DNA of 64,000 bases from Aristolochia californica. Taxonomy: Eukaryota; Streptophyta; Magnoliopsida; Piperales; Aristolochiaceae. The notes under the pieces are model-generated. The model did no database searches. It was not told the origin of the DNA and worked only from the letters and a program-made list of their open reading frames with translations. Below, one piece after another: positions 11,350 to 22,520 of this stretch. The translations under genes and the position numbers were made by a program. Location of the stretch: contig JARWKL010000009.1 in NCBI GenBank assembly GCA_029961685.1, forward strand, positions 25,291,237 through 25,355,236, read 5' to 3'. Position 1 is the first letter of the stretch, and each line of letters begins with the position of its first letter.

Positions 11350-11744
11350 TTTTATGGACTCTATAGCATCACGAGTTACCAACAGGCGTAGGAATTAATT
11401 AATGTGATTTTTAATTTTCATGTAATTGTCTTTGGTTTGGGTTGGTTTAGCATTTATTGGTTTGAACCATTGACCCAAGGGGTCTAAACTATTTTGGGCG
11501 TCCTCAACCCTATTTAAGGGGACGGTTAGGGTAATGAGAAAGTAGCAATTGAGTCTACTCTAGCTTAGATTAAATTAGATAAAGAGGTTGAGAGCTCCTT
11601 CAAGCTCTCTCCCATTTTTCCCCAATTCCTTTTCCAAAATTCTGTCTTCATCATTCCATCATTCTATATCAATGTCAAACAAGGTAATGGAAGGAAGAGA
11701 AGAGAGGAGGGTGACAAGATCCATGGCTCGTGAGGATCCTAACA
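11350..11744 (+). repeat. G1 3' LTR
   Basis: 395 bp; the start has decayed from TGTTATGG to TTTTATGG. It ends CCTAACA. The next bases ACG match the spacer between the 5' LTR and the PBS, so three bases of leader appear to follow the LTR before the TRIM begins. Confidence 0.88.
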
Positions 11745-11749
11745 ACGAC

Positions 11750-12072
11750 TGTTAGGGTCCTGGGTTAAGTACCTATGCCTTCTGCTCCTAACAGGCCGGT
11801 GTTTTGGGTAGTATTGGCTAGGTGCTTAACATTTGGTATCAGAGCTAGCGCTGCACCCTGACTTCGAATCCTGGCGCCCCCAAAACGGATGCGGGTGGTC
11901 ACGCGCCTGGACTGACCCGGGTTCGACCCAGCTCCGGTTCCTCTGTTGTGGTAGCCTCCGCGGTCGTCGGCTCGGGGAAGGGCAGGGTACTGTTACGGTC
12001 CTGGGTTAAGTACCTATGCCTTCCGCTCCTAATAGGCCGGTCTTTTAGGTAGTATTGGCTAGGTGCTTAACA
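11750..12072 (+). mobile_element. TRIM element T1 (323 bp)
   Basis: Two 82-bp direct repeats (11750-11831 and 11991-12072), each starting TGTTA-GGTCCTGGG and ending GGTGCTTAACA, flank a 159-bp interior. TGGTATCAGAGCT (11834-11846) is a good tRNA-iMet primer site. GGGGAAGGGCAGGG (from 11974) is the polypurine tract. There is no coding capacity. This is a terminal-repeat retrotransposon in miniature, copied by proteins of other elements. No TSD is seen around it (ACGAC vs AAAAG). Confidence 0.92.
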
Positions 12073-13673
12073 AAAAGGCTTGAATTACATGATTAGATGG
12101 CACATGACTTATAGGAGGAGAGTTCCTTCTTTAGAAGATTCACAAGATTGATTGAGCTATCTTGTTTTTTTCTATAATTTTACTTACCTTGATCTTCTCA
12201 TTGGAGAGTATCCCACATGAGAAAGTCTTAACAATTTTTTTTTTTAAGAAAAAAAGCAACAAACAACTAGAAGGAAAGGTTCCTTCTTGAAAGGATCTCC
12301 AAGATATTCGAGATTTTTTTCTTGGTATGATTACTGATTACCTCCCTTACTTATTCCCTTACCTAAAATAATTAAGGTTATTCAAGGATTGAGATTGATT
12401 TGTTGAAGTGGCACCTAAGACACTAAAGGAAGGCTTCCTATTTTATTTTTAGAAAGTGGTTGATTGAAGGAAGATCTTCCTTGATTTGATTTCTTTGTAA
12501 ATGTTCTTTTCCCAAGTGAAAAAGCATCACATGCCCTATCTATTTGTTGATCTCGGCCATCTTGCGCTTTCCTTCTTTAGTTCATGATTAATTGTTGCGA
12601 AGATTTCCTTGTTTTTTTTGGGATTTATCTTCCTCATTTCCCTAATTGGTTCCAACCCAAGCTGGTTAGCTCTTTCTTTCCAAGTTGGTTCCAACTCGAG
12701 TTGGCCTTGGTCTTCCCCTCTTGGGTTGGTTCATATTCTTTGTGGTTGTCTTAGGTGGTGTTAGTGAGTGTGCGGGTCTAGTGAAAGTGTAAGTGATTAC
12801 ACTGTCACTTGACCCGAACACATTAGTGAGCACACCGAAGGCGAGATCAAGTGGATGAACCTATTCATTCACTTGAACTCGTTCCTTAGTAAAGTGGTGA
12901 ATCGGGATTCCCAACGAAATCCTGGTTCATCCACTTTCCCTTACGTTGACGCTCCCTCCTGTCCTCCTGCACTTGGCCACCCTCGCGTCGTTATTAATTT
13001 ATACTACGTAAAAATCTATCGTATGTTATTAATAAAATACTATATTTATTGATTAATTATATTATTTATTTTATTACTATATTAAATTACTTATTTAAGA
13101 GTGATATTTAAAATATTGTTAAAGTAAGCATTTTTATTTATCTATTTTTTATAATTAATTAGTGCACTAGTTAATTTTCACACGTAATTATTGTATTAAT
13201 TTAGACTACACTACAATCTATCTTAATTTATTAATAAAATATCTTTTTTAATTAATTAGTATATTAATATATTTTAATACTACATTAAATTACTTAGTAG
13301 GATAGTAACCATGTTTGTTTAGGTTAATTGTCTATTTAGGTATATGATCTATTTACCAAGTAACTTATTCTCGTGTTTACACTATATTTTTTATTTTGGG
13401 CACTAACACAAGAAAGTGTTTTCCAATGCACTTTACATTTACCACACTAGAACTAACAAGTGATTCACTTTCACTTTCACTTACACTAGGTAATTCTCTT
13501 TTACTGTCACTTACACAAGGTAAGTTCACCACCTCCCACCTCCTCCTTATTGGCTTGATTCAAGGTGCTTCCATTATTCATATCATACAATTTTATTTTT
13601 TACAAGTCTTCTTTGGTGGTTACCTCTCGGGATTACAACTCTCTTCTAAGTAAAGTGTTTTGGTTTATCTCTA
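12073..13673 (+). other. probable copia leader, no ORF
   Basis: No coding frame. It ends at a copia gag start codon and contains the repeated 'aaggaaaggttccttcttgaa' theme that also occurs in the leader before the gag at 63358. I therefore take it as the long 5' leader of a truncated copia element. The (C/T)TTTCACTT repeats near 13460-13520 look like a short degenerate microsatellite. Confidence 0.45.
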
Positions 13674-13782
13674 ATGGCTGATGATCACATGGGCAGTAAG
13701 AGTGACCTTCTTAAGATTACCACTATACCCTTGAAAGGGTCACCTAATTACTTGAGCAGGTCATAGTCGGTTAAAAGGTTTC
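13674..13782 (+). pseudogene. gag: copia gag N-terminus, cut by G2 LTR
   Basis: Starts MADDHMGSKSDLLKIT and continues IPLKGSPNYLS, the same opening as the copia gag at 63358 (DLLKITIIPLKGLPNYFSWS). A TAG replaces the Trp/Gln region and the frame is cut at 13782 by the chromovirus G2 LTR. The rest of this element is not adjacent. Confidence 0.8.
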
Positions 13783-15452
13783 TATTACGGTCCCGGGTCA
13801 TGGATCGAGTAACACAATGTGGGATTTGTTAATCCAACACTGGTACTGAGTTGCTAGACTCGGTAAGGAGGATTAAAGATCCCTTCTTTGATTGATCTTC
13901 CTCACGTGATCAGTCAATCCTTTGATAACCCAATATAGTGCAAGAGATATAGATATGATGGAAGATATATTAACGTGGAAAGATCTGATAAAGGAATACC
14001 TTTTTTGGTTCACGGCAATCAGGGTTTTACCCCTAACTTTGCTGCTACTCGTGCTAGGGTTGAGGTCCTAGCTTAGGGGTAGCCCTTGGCTCACATTGGG
14101 AAGGTTTCTTCTCTGTTTCCGTCGTGACTCCAAGCTGGAAGGAGGTGCACCAGTCCTTCACGTGGAAGAACCAAAAAAACCTCTCCTTTTCTGCTCGTCA
14201 AGAGGGTTAGACCCCTTGCTTGCTGTTGACGCTGAGAAGGAGGGAAGACCCTCTCTTTGGGCTCCGAAAAGGGGCAGGAAGCTCCTCTTCGAGCTATGGA
14301 TGATGATGAAGGAAGACGGGTGGTAATGGTGGATGAAGGATATGTTGGGTTTTTGGAGTAAACCCTAAACTCGAGATCAAAAGGTGATCTCAGCCTGTTT
14401 ACACTAGGTTACTCTAAAATCTCAAGCTTGCCTTCTTTCATTCATTCTCTCCTTTAAATAGATCACGTCATGGAGTTTTAAGGTTATGGTTACAATAATT
14501 CCCATAATGCCCCTACGACCCTACCTATTACAATAATTAGAAATAACTCCTACTTAAAACTATATAAGAAATAAATCCTACTCAAAGTAATATAAGAAAT
14601 AAATCCTACTATGTTATGGACTTAATAACACTGAGTCATCTACTTTACTTTTATTATTTATGTTGCTTTTAATTTCGAATTTTATTGATTTGTAATAAGA
14701 CTAAAAGGTAGGGGTAGAATTGGGTTTTATAACCCTAACCTATGTTGATATTAATTACCCTATTTAAGGGGTAAGGATAGAGAAATAAAGCAAGTTCGGA
14801 ATTAGCATAATCTAGGGTAATTTAGGTTCTTTCTAGGCTCTCTATTCTAAGGTTCTTGGTGTGAACTCTCTTGGGGGTTTGCTGCATCCATTGGGGAGTC
14901 TTTGAGGAGATCTTGGAAGAAAAAGGAAAAGGAATCAGCCTTCTCTTCCATGCTGCAATAGTTATCCATCTCTTCCACGAACCAACAGTGAGGGAAAGAG
15001 GATTTGCGTGAGCCTTAGAGTCAAGAAAGGGATTTTCGAGTTGCTGAATTGAAGGAGGTCTTCAAGAGGTATTTTTATCTATCTTTTCAGAGTTTAGAAG
15101 AGCTAGAGACTGCCCTCTTTACATTTAGCATTGGTAGTTGCATGAATTCAGAAACCCTATTCATTGACGTGAGGAATAAAGTGGGGTTTCATAATTGGAT
15201 CCTTAAAACAGTTTCTTGATTGAATTGGTGCATATATAATTGAGAAAAGGAAACTCCTTTTCAATTAGAACGTGAAAGGAGAAGTATAAGAGAGTTCTTT
15301 TCACAAAAACGTGATAAGAAACCCTCAAACAGTGCTGGATTCATATTCAACTCGTCGAGTTACTAGATCCATGGCTAGGGACCATAACATACTAAGTGAG
15401 TTGTTGTTGCCTCCTTCGTTGTGTGACTCGATGTGCTATTGAGTCCACAACA
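13783..15452 (-). repeat. G2 3' LTR, split by solo LTR S2
   Basis: Begins on the minus strand TGTTGTGGACTCAATAGCAC at 15452 and ends CCCGGGACCGTAATA at 13783 (terminal CA mutated to TA). Net length after removing S2 and its TSD is about 887 bp, close to the 905 bp of S3, with which it aligns along its length. CTATTTAAAGG (minus strand, near 14455) is the core promoter candidate. Confidence 0.88.
14612..15389 (+). mobile_element. solo chromovirus-type LTR S2 (TSD TACTA)
   Basis: 778-bp LTR from TGTTATGG to CCATAACA, inserted in the G2 LTR. Perfect 5-bp duplications TACTA lie at 14607-14611 and 15390-15394. It is a sister of S1 and also ends with codons for VTRSMARDHN. Its insertion postdates G2. 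Confidence 0.93.
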
Positions 15453-16640
15453 TCTGCCTCCCCCTGGAGAAAGAGCTTGTCCTCAAACTCAAAAGCTGGG
15501 TAGACATGTTTGAAGATGTGCACACTTTCCCATGTTGCAGCGTCAGGGTCAGTGTCCGTCTACTGAACGAGAATCTCCCACTGGTCATTGGTCAGCCGAG
15601 CGCGTAACACTGCGGCAGGGGTAAGTATAACCTCTCCATTATCAACTGATGGTAGGAATGGAGTGGATGTACATGGCGCCCCGGAATGTGGCTTCAAGAG
15701 GGAGACATGAAACACATCATGAAGCTTGGCCGTGTCTGGCAATTTGAGTTGATAAGTGACTGGTCCCACACGCCGAAAAATGGGGAACGGCCCAAAAAAT
15801 CTGGGAGAGTGCTTATGTCGTGGAGGTCCCGCAAGAGACTGCTGGCGGTAGGGTTGGAGCCGTAGCCACACATAATCATCAACCTCAAAAGAGACATCAC
15901 GGTGGCCTTTGTCGTAGACATCTTTCATGCGAACATGGGTGTGTCGTAGTCGTTCTGTGATATTCTGTAGTAGCAGGTCACAGTTCATGAGTGCCTGATC
16001 AATTGCGTCCACGCGGGTGGACCCTGTGGTGTATGAGAGAAGACGAGGTGGATCCCGACCATATAGAACCCGAAAAGGAGTGGATTGCAAGGCGGAGTGG
16101 AACGAAGTGTTGTAAGAGTACTCGGCCCATGGAAGCCATTGAACCCATTGTCTCGGACGATCACCCACCAAGCACCGTAGATACATCTCGATAATATGGT
16201 TAACCACCTTAGTCTGCCCATCTGTCTGAGGATCATAGGCGGAGGAAAACTTCAATTTAGTCCCACTCAAGCGAAAGAGTTCTCGCCAAAAGGTGCTCGT
16301 GAAGACTGCATCTTGGTCACTCACAATCGATTCAGGGATGCCATGTAAGTGGACTATCTGTTCCAGGAAAGTCAGAGCAACCCGTGTTGTTGTATAAGGA
16401 TGATCCAACGGTATAAAATGTTCTTACTTTGATAATCTTTCAACCACCATGAAAAGTACGGATTTGCTTGAGGATAGAGGTAGGCCCTCCACAAAGTCCA
16501 TCAAAATGTCAGCCCAAACCTGCGTAGGAAGGGCCAGAGGCTAGAGAAGACCTGCTGGACTCAAGTGCTCGGCATTGTTGCACTGGCAGACCTGACAACC
16601 GCCTACATAAGTCACAATAGAGGGCTTTGTGGCTTGCTAG
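15453..16640 (-). pseudogene. pol: G2 integrase and chromodomain
   Basis: Zinc part HDSTHEG and CQVCQCNNAE, with stops. The catalytic core carries HGIPESIVSDQDAVF and DPQTDGQTKVVNH. A long open piece (15560-16408) runs through [11 protein letters not shown] to GPVTYQLKLP. The chromodomain reads AVLRARLTNDQWEILVQ, then a stop, then DAATWES and AFEFEDKLFLQ. The polypurine tract CTCCAGGGGGAGGC precedes the LTR. Fewer lesions than G1, but not translatable as one protein. Confidence 0.87.
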
Positions 16641-18213
16641 TAAAAATCAGCCTGAATTCTGTGCAATGTCTTATATATCCCCTCGTGTGTGCTGTCATGG
16701 TAGGCAGAGAGAATAGCTGGAATCAAGTCGGACGCAAGTGGAAGGAAAAGCCGTTGCTTGTAATAAATAAGTGAATCCTGGATGGACCACTTCGAATTCA
16801 TTGTCCCCTCCGAAATTTTACGATGCAGCTCCTGCAGCGCAGGGTTAGTGGCATGTGCATCTTTCACCAAGTCAAGGATGAGAAATCGCAGCTGGCTGAG
16901 TGAATAGACCGATTGCTGATCCTCAAAACACCGCGACAAGGCATATGCCGCCTTATTCAATCTCCTCGCATGATATTCCATCGAGAAGTCAAACCCCAAC
17001 AACTTACTGATCCAGTGTTGTTGCGGTGACGTCATCAAACATTGTTCCAGTAGGAATTTAATACTATAATGATCCGTACGTATGAGAAATGCCCGACCCC
17101 ATAGATAAGGCCGCCAATGTTGGACCGCCTTGGCCAACCCAATCAATTCCCACTCATAGGCTGCCAGCTTGTGATGTCGAACTTCCAACTGTTGGCTAAA
17201 ATACGCAATAGGATGACCTAGCTGCTATAAAACAGCCCCAATGCCCCCGCCTGAAGCGTCGCACTCCACCACAAATAATGCGTCAACGTTAGGAAGCTGT
17301 AATATTGGTGCAGTTACGAGAGAAGATTTGAGTGCCTCAAATGACTGGGTGGTCTCCTCATTTCATATAAAGGAATTTTTCTTGAGGAGATTGGTCAACG
17401 ATGCTGCCAATGGCCCATAGTTCTGAATAAATTTGCGGTAGTAGCCTGCAAGACCCAAAAACCCCCATAATGCAGAACAAGACTGTGGCTTCGGCCACTC
17501 ATGAATAACTGGATCTTCTCGGGATCAACCGTGACCCCCTCACGTGAGATAATGTGTCCCAGATAAGTGACATGTGAAGCCGCCAAAGAATACTTGGAAT
17601 GTTTTAAATAGAGCTGATGTGCTCGTAATAAGTCGAAAACAATCCTCAAGTGTTCCAAATGCTCCTCCACTGACTTGCTGTATATAAGAATATCATCGAA
17701 AAACACAAAAATAAAATTTTGAAGATAGGGGCTAAATACCTCGTTCATTAGAGCTTAAAAAGTGGAGGGTGCATTGGATAACCCGAACGTCATGCCGACG
17801 AACTCAAAGTAGCCATGATGTGTGCGGAACGCCATCTTCTCGATATCAGAGGGGTGCATCCGGACCTGATGGTATCCCGAACGGAGGTCAATTTTAGTAA
17901 ATAACCACGACCCATGTAACTCATCCAGGAACTCATCCACTATAGTAATCGAAAACTTGTCTTTCACTGTTTTAACTTTCAACTCCCGGTAATCCACGAA
18001 AAATCTCTATGTCCCATCATGTTTCTTCACAAGTAAGATGGGTGAAGAGAACAGGGAGCGATTGGGACTAATATGACCATGTTGCAACATATCCTGGCAC
18101 TGACACTCTATCTTTTCCTTCTGAAGGTGTGGGTAACGGTACGGTCGCACGGCTACCACCTCAGATCCTGGTTTCAGACAGATCATGTGGTCACAGTGCC
18201 TCAGGGGAGGCAA
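16641..18213 (-). pseudogene. pol: G2 reverse transcriptase and RNase H
   Basis: RT blocks: [54 protein letters not shown]. The intact catalytic FVFFDDILIYSKS is at about 17705-17740. A stop at ~17755 and a frameshift near 17480 break it. RNase H follows, with CDASGGGIGAVL, a stop before QLGHP, then AYEWELIGLA, IRTDHYSIKFL and YALSRC. The RT active site is preserved, unlike G1. Confidence 0.87.
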
Positions 18214-18986
18214 TCTCGAAGGCTCTGGGAAGAGGTCAGAGAATTCCTCAACAAAACCATCAATAGTACTATGAGGTCATTCCTTTGTTTGCATGGTGTG
18301 AATGCGGTGGGCCCTGTCCACCTGGTAGCCCTGTAAGAGCACCCGACTCCCGGCCAAAACAAAGCTCATGGTTAAAATCAAAAAGTCCCACAGAATGGGC
18401 CCCAACGTTCATAACCATTTAATGCCTAATACCATATCAAATCCAGCCAAGGGAATAGCAAAAAATTCAGCATTAAATGAAGTAGAGCCAATGGAAAAAG
18501 TTACCGCCTTAATGATCCCATAGCTAGGGACCTTCTCGCCATTGGCCACTGAGATGGTGGCTGTCGGATGAGGGTGTATTTGTAGCTGGAGGTGCTGTGC
18601 GGTTGTCAAACTCAAGAAATTGTGTGTACTCCCCGAGTCGACTAGTCCTACCAATTCCCGGTCGATGACATGAGCTTGAACTTGCATCGTTTTAGGCGAT
18701 TTATGCCTAGTAATAACATGCAAGGAGATCTCCGGTGGTTCCTCCTCGATAACATCCTCTGGCTCCTCTAGATCATCTGAATCTGCTGTCTCGAGCTAAA
18801 ACACTATTTGACATTGGTGCCCCACCCGATACTGCTCATCGCAGTTGTAGCACATATTTTTGGACCTCTGTTCTGCCATCTCCGCACTTGTTAATTTTTT
18901 GATAAAGTGCGGTGGGGGATTACTAGGGCGGGGAGCGGCTACAGGAGTTGTAGTCGGATTGTGTCGAGAGGGAGGTACTGCTAGAG
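18214..18986 (-). pseudogene. pol: G2 gag C-terminus and protease
   Basis: Zinc knuckle CYNCDEQYRVGHQC is intact (about 18812-18853). The protease core GLVDSGSTHNFLSL keeps the D-S-G triad, and GFDMVLGIKWL closes the domain. The reading is cut on its upstream side at 18986, where an LTR of another element begins, so about two thirds of gag is lost. Confidence 0.87.
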
Positions 18987-19382
18987 TGTTACGGTCCTGG
19001 ATCTGACACAAGGATTCTTTGGGAGGATCTGGGGTCTGCCACGGGTTACGGGTCTTCCAGGCATTACTGTCGGGATAGTAGGAAGGGGAAGACTAAAATG
19101 AAAGATCAAGCTTAAGGGAAGCTTGAAAACCTTAGAGCTCGTTGAGGAGAACTCTAAGCCTCATTACGCTAGATTTAACCTAATTCTTAATACTTCAATG
19201 CTTCCTTTTCTCATTACTCTTACCCCTTAAATAGGGTTCACCCTGTTAAGGTTTAATAAAATATTACAAAAATATCCCTATGAATAAAATATTCCAAAAA
19301 ATACCCCTATGACCTAAAACTGAAATAAAATAAAGTAAATTAAAGAAAACACTAAAATAATAATGTTATCGTGTGCATAACA
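18987..19382 (-). mobile_element. chromovirus-type LTR S4 joining two truncated elements
   Basis: 396 bp. On the plus strand it reads TGTTACGGTCC ... GCATAACA, so in minus orientation it is a TG...CA LTR with a TATTTAAGGGG promoter box. Left flank TAGAG and right flank GTTGA do not match. To its left gag of G2 is truncated and to its right copia C starts in mid-RT. The LTR therefore sits at a deletion or recombination joint rather than a clean insertion. Confidence 0.75.
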
Positions 19383-20833
19383 GTTGATGAATCAACCAAG
19401 TGGGAGTTGGCCATGAGGGATGAGATGGATTCACTGTTATCCAATCAGACATGGCAATTGACCGAGTTACTAAAAGGAAATAAGGCCTCGTAGAATAAAT
19501 GGGTTTACCAAATAAAAGACGAACATGATGGCAGAAAGCAGTACAAGGCAAGACTGGTTGTAAAGGGCTTTCAACAAAAAGAAGGCATTGACTACAATGA
19601 TATTTTCTCTCTAGTAGTGAATTGACTACTATTAGAACAATGCTTGGACTAGTGGCAAATGAAGACTTGCACGTAGAGCAGTTGGATGTAAAGACAATTT
19701 TTCTTCATGGTGATTTGGAGGAAGAAATTTATATGATGCAGCCACAGGGTTTCAAAGCACAAGGAAATGAGAAAATAGTGTGCAAACTTCAAAAGAGCTT
19801 GTATGGTCTTAAACAGGCTCCAAGATAGTGGTATAAGAAGCTTGACATCTTGGTGAGTATTATTGGTTTCTATAGGTGCCAAGTGGATCATTGTTGTTAT
19901 GTGAAGAACCTTGATGACTCTTACATCATTCTACTGCTATATGTTGATTACATGTTGATACCAGGTGCTTGCAAATAGAAATTAGATAAGTTGAAAAGGG
20001 TGTTGTCCAAGAAGTTTGCAATGAAGGTTTGGGTGCTGCAAAACAAATCCTTGGGATGAGGATTACTAGGGTGCTTGATATCTTGAAACTATCACAAGAA
20101 GAATATGTGAAGTAGGTACTGAGCAGATTCAACATGAATGATGCAAAACTAGTGAGTACTCCTTTGGCTATTCACTTTAGGCTATCTACGGAGCAGTCAC
20201 CTTCTACAGAGCAGAAGCGAGCATACATGGCCAATGTGTCTTATGCTTCTGCTATTGGTTGTCTCAAGTATGTTATGTGCACTAGACCAGACATAGCTCA
20301 TGCAGTGGAGTTGTGACCAGATATATGAGTAATCCGGGTAAACTACATTGGGAAGTAGTGAAGTGGATTCTCAAGTATTTGAGAGGCACTGTAGACTCAA
20401 CCTTATGTCTTATATAGCCAAACTTGGGATTACAAGGTTATGTAGATGGTGACATGGCTGGAGACATTGATGGCAAGAAGAGTACCACTAGATATGTATA
20501 CCCATTGGGTGATACAACTGTTAGTTGGGTCTCCAAGTTGTAGAAGATAGTTGATATTTCCACTACCGAGGCAAAATATGTCATCGTGACTGAAGCTAAC
20601 AAAGAGATGGTATGGTTGCAGTCTTTCATGGAAGAGTTATGTCTCAACAATGGGAAGAATGTGTTATATTTTGATAGTTAGAGTGCCATTCATTTAGCAA
20701 AGAACCTTGTTTATCATGCCAGAACAAAGCACATACAGGTGTATTATCACTTCTTTAGATCGGCTCTTGAGGATGGAGTATTAGCACATGAGAAGATTCA
20801 AGGGAGTCAGAATTCTGTTGATATGTTGACAAA
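19383..20833 (+). pseudogene. pol: copia C RT-RNase H (broken, 5'-truncated)
   Basis: Ty1/copia polymerase of a type distinct from copias A, B and D. RT blocks: YKARLVVKGFQQKEGIDY, QLDVKTIFLHGDLEEEIYM, KLQKSLYGLKQAPR. The Y-x-D-D box reads YVDY. RNase H: GDIDGKKSTTRYV, TEAKYV, ARTKHIQVYYHF, and the C-terminal VDMLT. Many stops. It continues after the copia D insertion as K-TITIENF at 30522. The start is lost at LTR S4. Confidence 0.88.
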
Positions 20834-20887
20834 CGTTGAATTTTTATTGAAATCTCATGCAAGATGAGAGCGGGAGAAGAAAAAAGA

Positions 20888-20931
<44 letters not shown>

Positions 20932-21289
20932 CAGGTAGAGAGGTGAGAAGAGAAAAAAGAAAAAATGAGTTTAGACTAGAGAGAGATTCTCACAATTTGA
21001 GAAGTGGAGAGCTTGATTGAACCCTTCAACCATGACCCCTATTTATACTATTTCATTTACATATTAAGAGATAAAATAGGATATCTAATATCCCTAATTA
21101 TATCAATCGTGATTATCCAAATCTACATAAATCAAGGGAAGATAAATTACATTAATCAAGGAAGATTGCCAAATCTTCCAACTCATGTGATAAGGATTCC
21201 AGCTTGTGTGATAACTCATCATACCACCTCACGTGATCATGGTGGGTCTCACCAACTCGTGTGATCATGGTGGATCCTACCTTGTAATA
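20834..21289 (-). repeat. copia D 3' LTR
   Basis: 456 bp on the minus strand, ending at 20834 where TGTTGAATTT has decayed to CGTTGAATTT. It includes a perfect (GA)n run of about 38 bp (from 20891), far longer than the same site in the 5' LTR near 29811. The polypurine tract AGCTTGAGGGGGAG lies at 21290-21303. Confidence 0.88.
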
Positions 21290-21299
21290 CTCCCCCTCA

Positions 21300-22520
21300 A
21301 GCTGAGGGTGAGAAAACATCGTAAATGCCCAACTTACTGTAGATGGTGGACAAGATCTTATGAGTGACTGGTTTGGTGAGAATGTCTGTAACATGCCCTT
21401 ATGAGGAGATATGTTAGAGAGATAATATGCCGGCTTGGAATTTCTCTCGTATGAAATGACAGTCTACCTCAATGTGCTTTGTTCTCTCATGGAATACCGG
21501 ACTTGAGGTGAAATGTATTGTCGCCTGATTATCGCAATGTAGATATGTAGGTGCTTCTTTATGGAATTTAAGCTCGGTGAGAAGGGATCTGATCCATAGA
21601 AGCTCACTAAATGTGTGTGCCATGGCTCTGTATTCTGCTTCTATAATAGACCTTGCAACTACATTCTGCTTCTTGCTTCTCCATGTAACCAAGTTCCCTC
21701 CAACCATTGTACAATATCCTGAAGTAGATTTTTTGTCATCCAGGGATCCAGCCCAGTCTGCATCTGAGAACCCTTCTATGTTGAAGTGACCATGGTTCTT
21801 ATAGAGGTACCCTCTTCCTAGAGCTCCTTTCAAATATCTCAATATTCTTTCTAGTGCATGCTAGTAAGTAAGTTGTGGTTTGTGCATGTATTGACTCACC
21901 ACACTTACTGCATATGATATATCCAGCCTTGTTACACAGAGATAAATGAGTTTCCCAACAAGTCTTTGATATTTTTCGATATCCACATCTTCTCCAGTGC
22001 CTACAAATAATTTTTGTATTGGAACCCAAAGGGGTTTCTACTGGTCTATACCCCATCATTCATGTCTCCTCCAGTAGATCAAGGACATACTTCCTTTGAG
22101 ATAGTATAATCTCATGTTTGGACTGTAGTACTTCAATTCCCAGAAAGTATTTTAAGTAGTCCAAAATCTTTAGTCTTGAATTCTTCACATAGTTTTCCTT
22201 GGTTTCTTGAATGTCCTCTAGATCACTACCGATTAAGACAATATCATCAACATATACTGCCAAAATCACTTTGCCTTTAGGTGTGTCTTTAAGAAATATG
22301 GAGTGATCTACAGAACATCTGTGATATGAGTGCTTGGCTAAATTTATCAAACCATGCACAAGGAGATTGTTTTAGATGAGGAGACTGTTTTAGACCATAA
22401 AGGGATTTCTTCAATCGACACACCGACTCCCCCTCAACCAAAAATCCAGGTGGTTGTTGCATATAATTTTCTTCCTTTATATCCCCATTGAGAAAAGTAT
22501 TTTTCACATCAAGCTGATAG
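21300..22520 (-). pseudogene. pol: copia D RT-RNase H
   Basis: Right to left: FLNGDIKEE, PPGFLVEGESVCRLKKSLYG with a small internal duplication (LKQSPHLKQSP), AVYVDDIVLIGSD with the intact catalytic YVDD, YFLGIEVLQSK, then RNase H GFSDADWAGSLDDKKSTSGY, EAEYRAMA, LHCDNQATIH, FHERTKHIEVDCHFIR. The RNase H piece (21414-21842) is fully open. Stops and frame changes separate it from RT. Confidence 0.88.

Larger units (their letters stand above)
6450..11744 (+). mobile_element. chromovirus (Ty3/gypsy) element G1, decayed
   Basis: A nearly full-length Ty3/gypsy element in the order LTR, PBS, gag with zinc knuckle, protease, RT, RNase H, integrase, chromodomain, polypurine tract, LTR. The C-terminal chromodomain and the PSFELEDK tail place it among chromoviruses. 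Each domain is readable, but the frame is broken by several stops and frameshifts and by lost catalytic residues in protease and RT, so it is not autonomous. Its 3' LTR abuts TRIM T1. The left flank GAAAG (6445-6449) nearly matches AAAAG (12073-12077) on the far side of that TRIM, and neither element has a TSD of its own. Confidence 0.93.
13783..18986 (-). mobile_element. chromovirus element G2, 5'-truncated
   Basis: Minus-strand Ty3/gypsy element. From right to left: gag zinc knuckle, protease, RT, RNase H, integrase, chromodomain, polypurine tract, 3' LTR. It starts abruptly inside gag at 18986, where LTR S4 abuts, so the 5' LTR and most of gag are missing. Its catalytic motifs are better kept than in G1, but several stops are present. 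Its 3' LTR belongs to the same family as solo LTR S3 (28002-28906). Confidence 0.92.

Noticed and set aside
11194..11382. Minus-strand frame with a run of prolines
   Set aside because: It is the translation of the G24 polypurine tract and antisense pol. It has no independent support.
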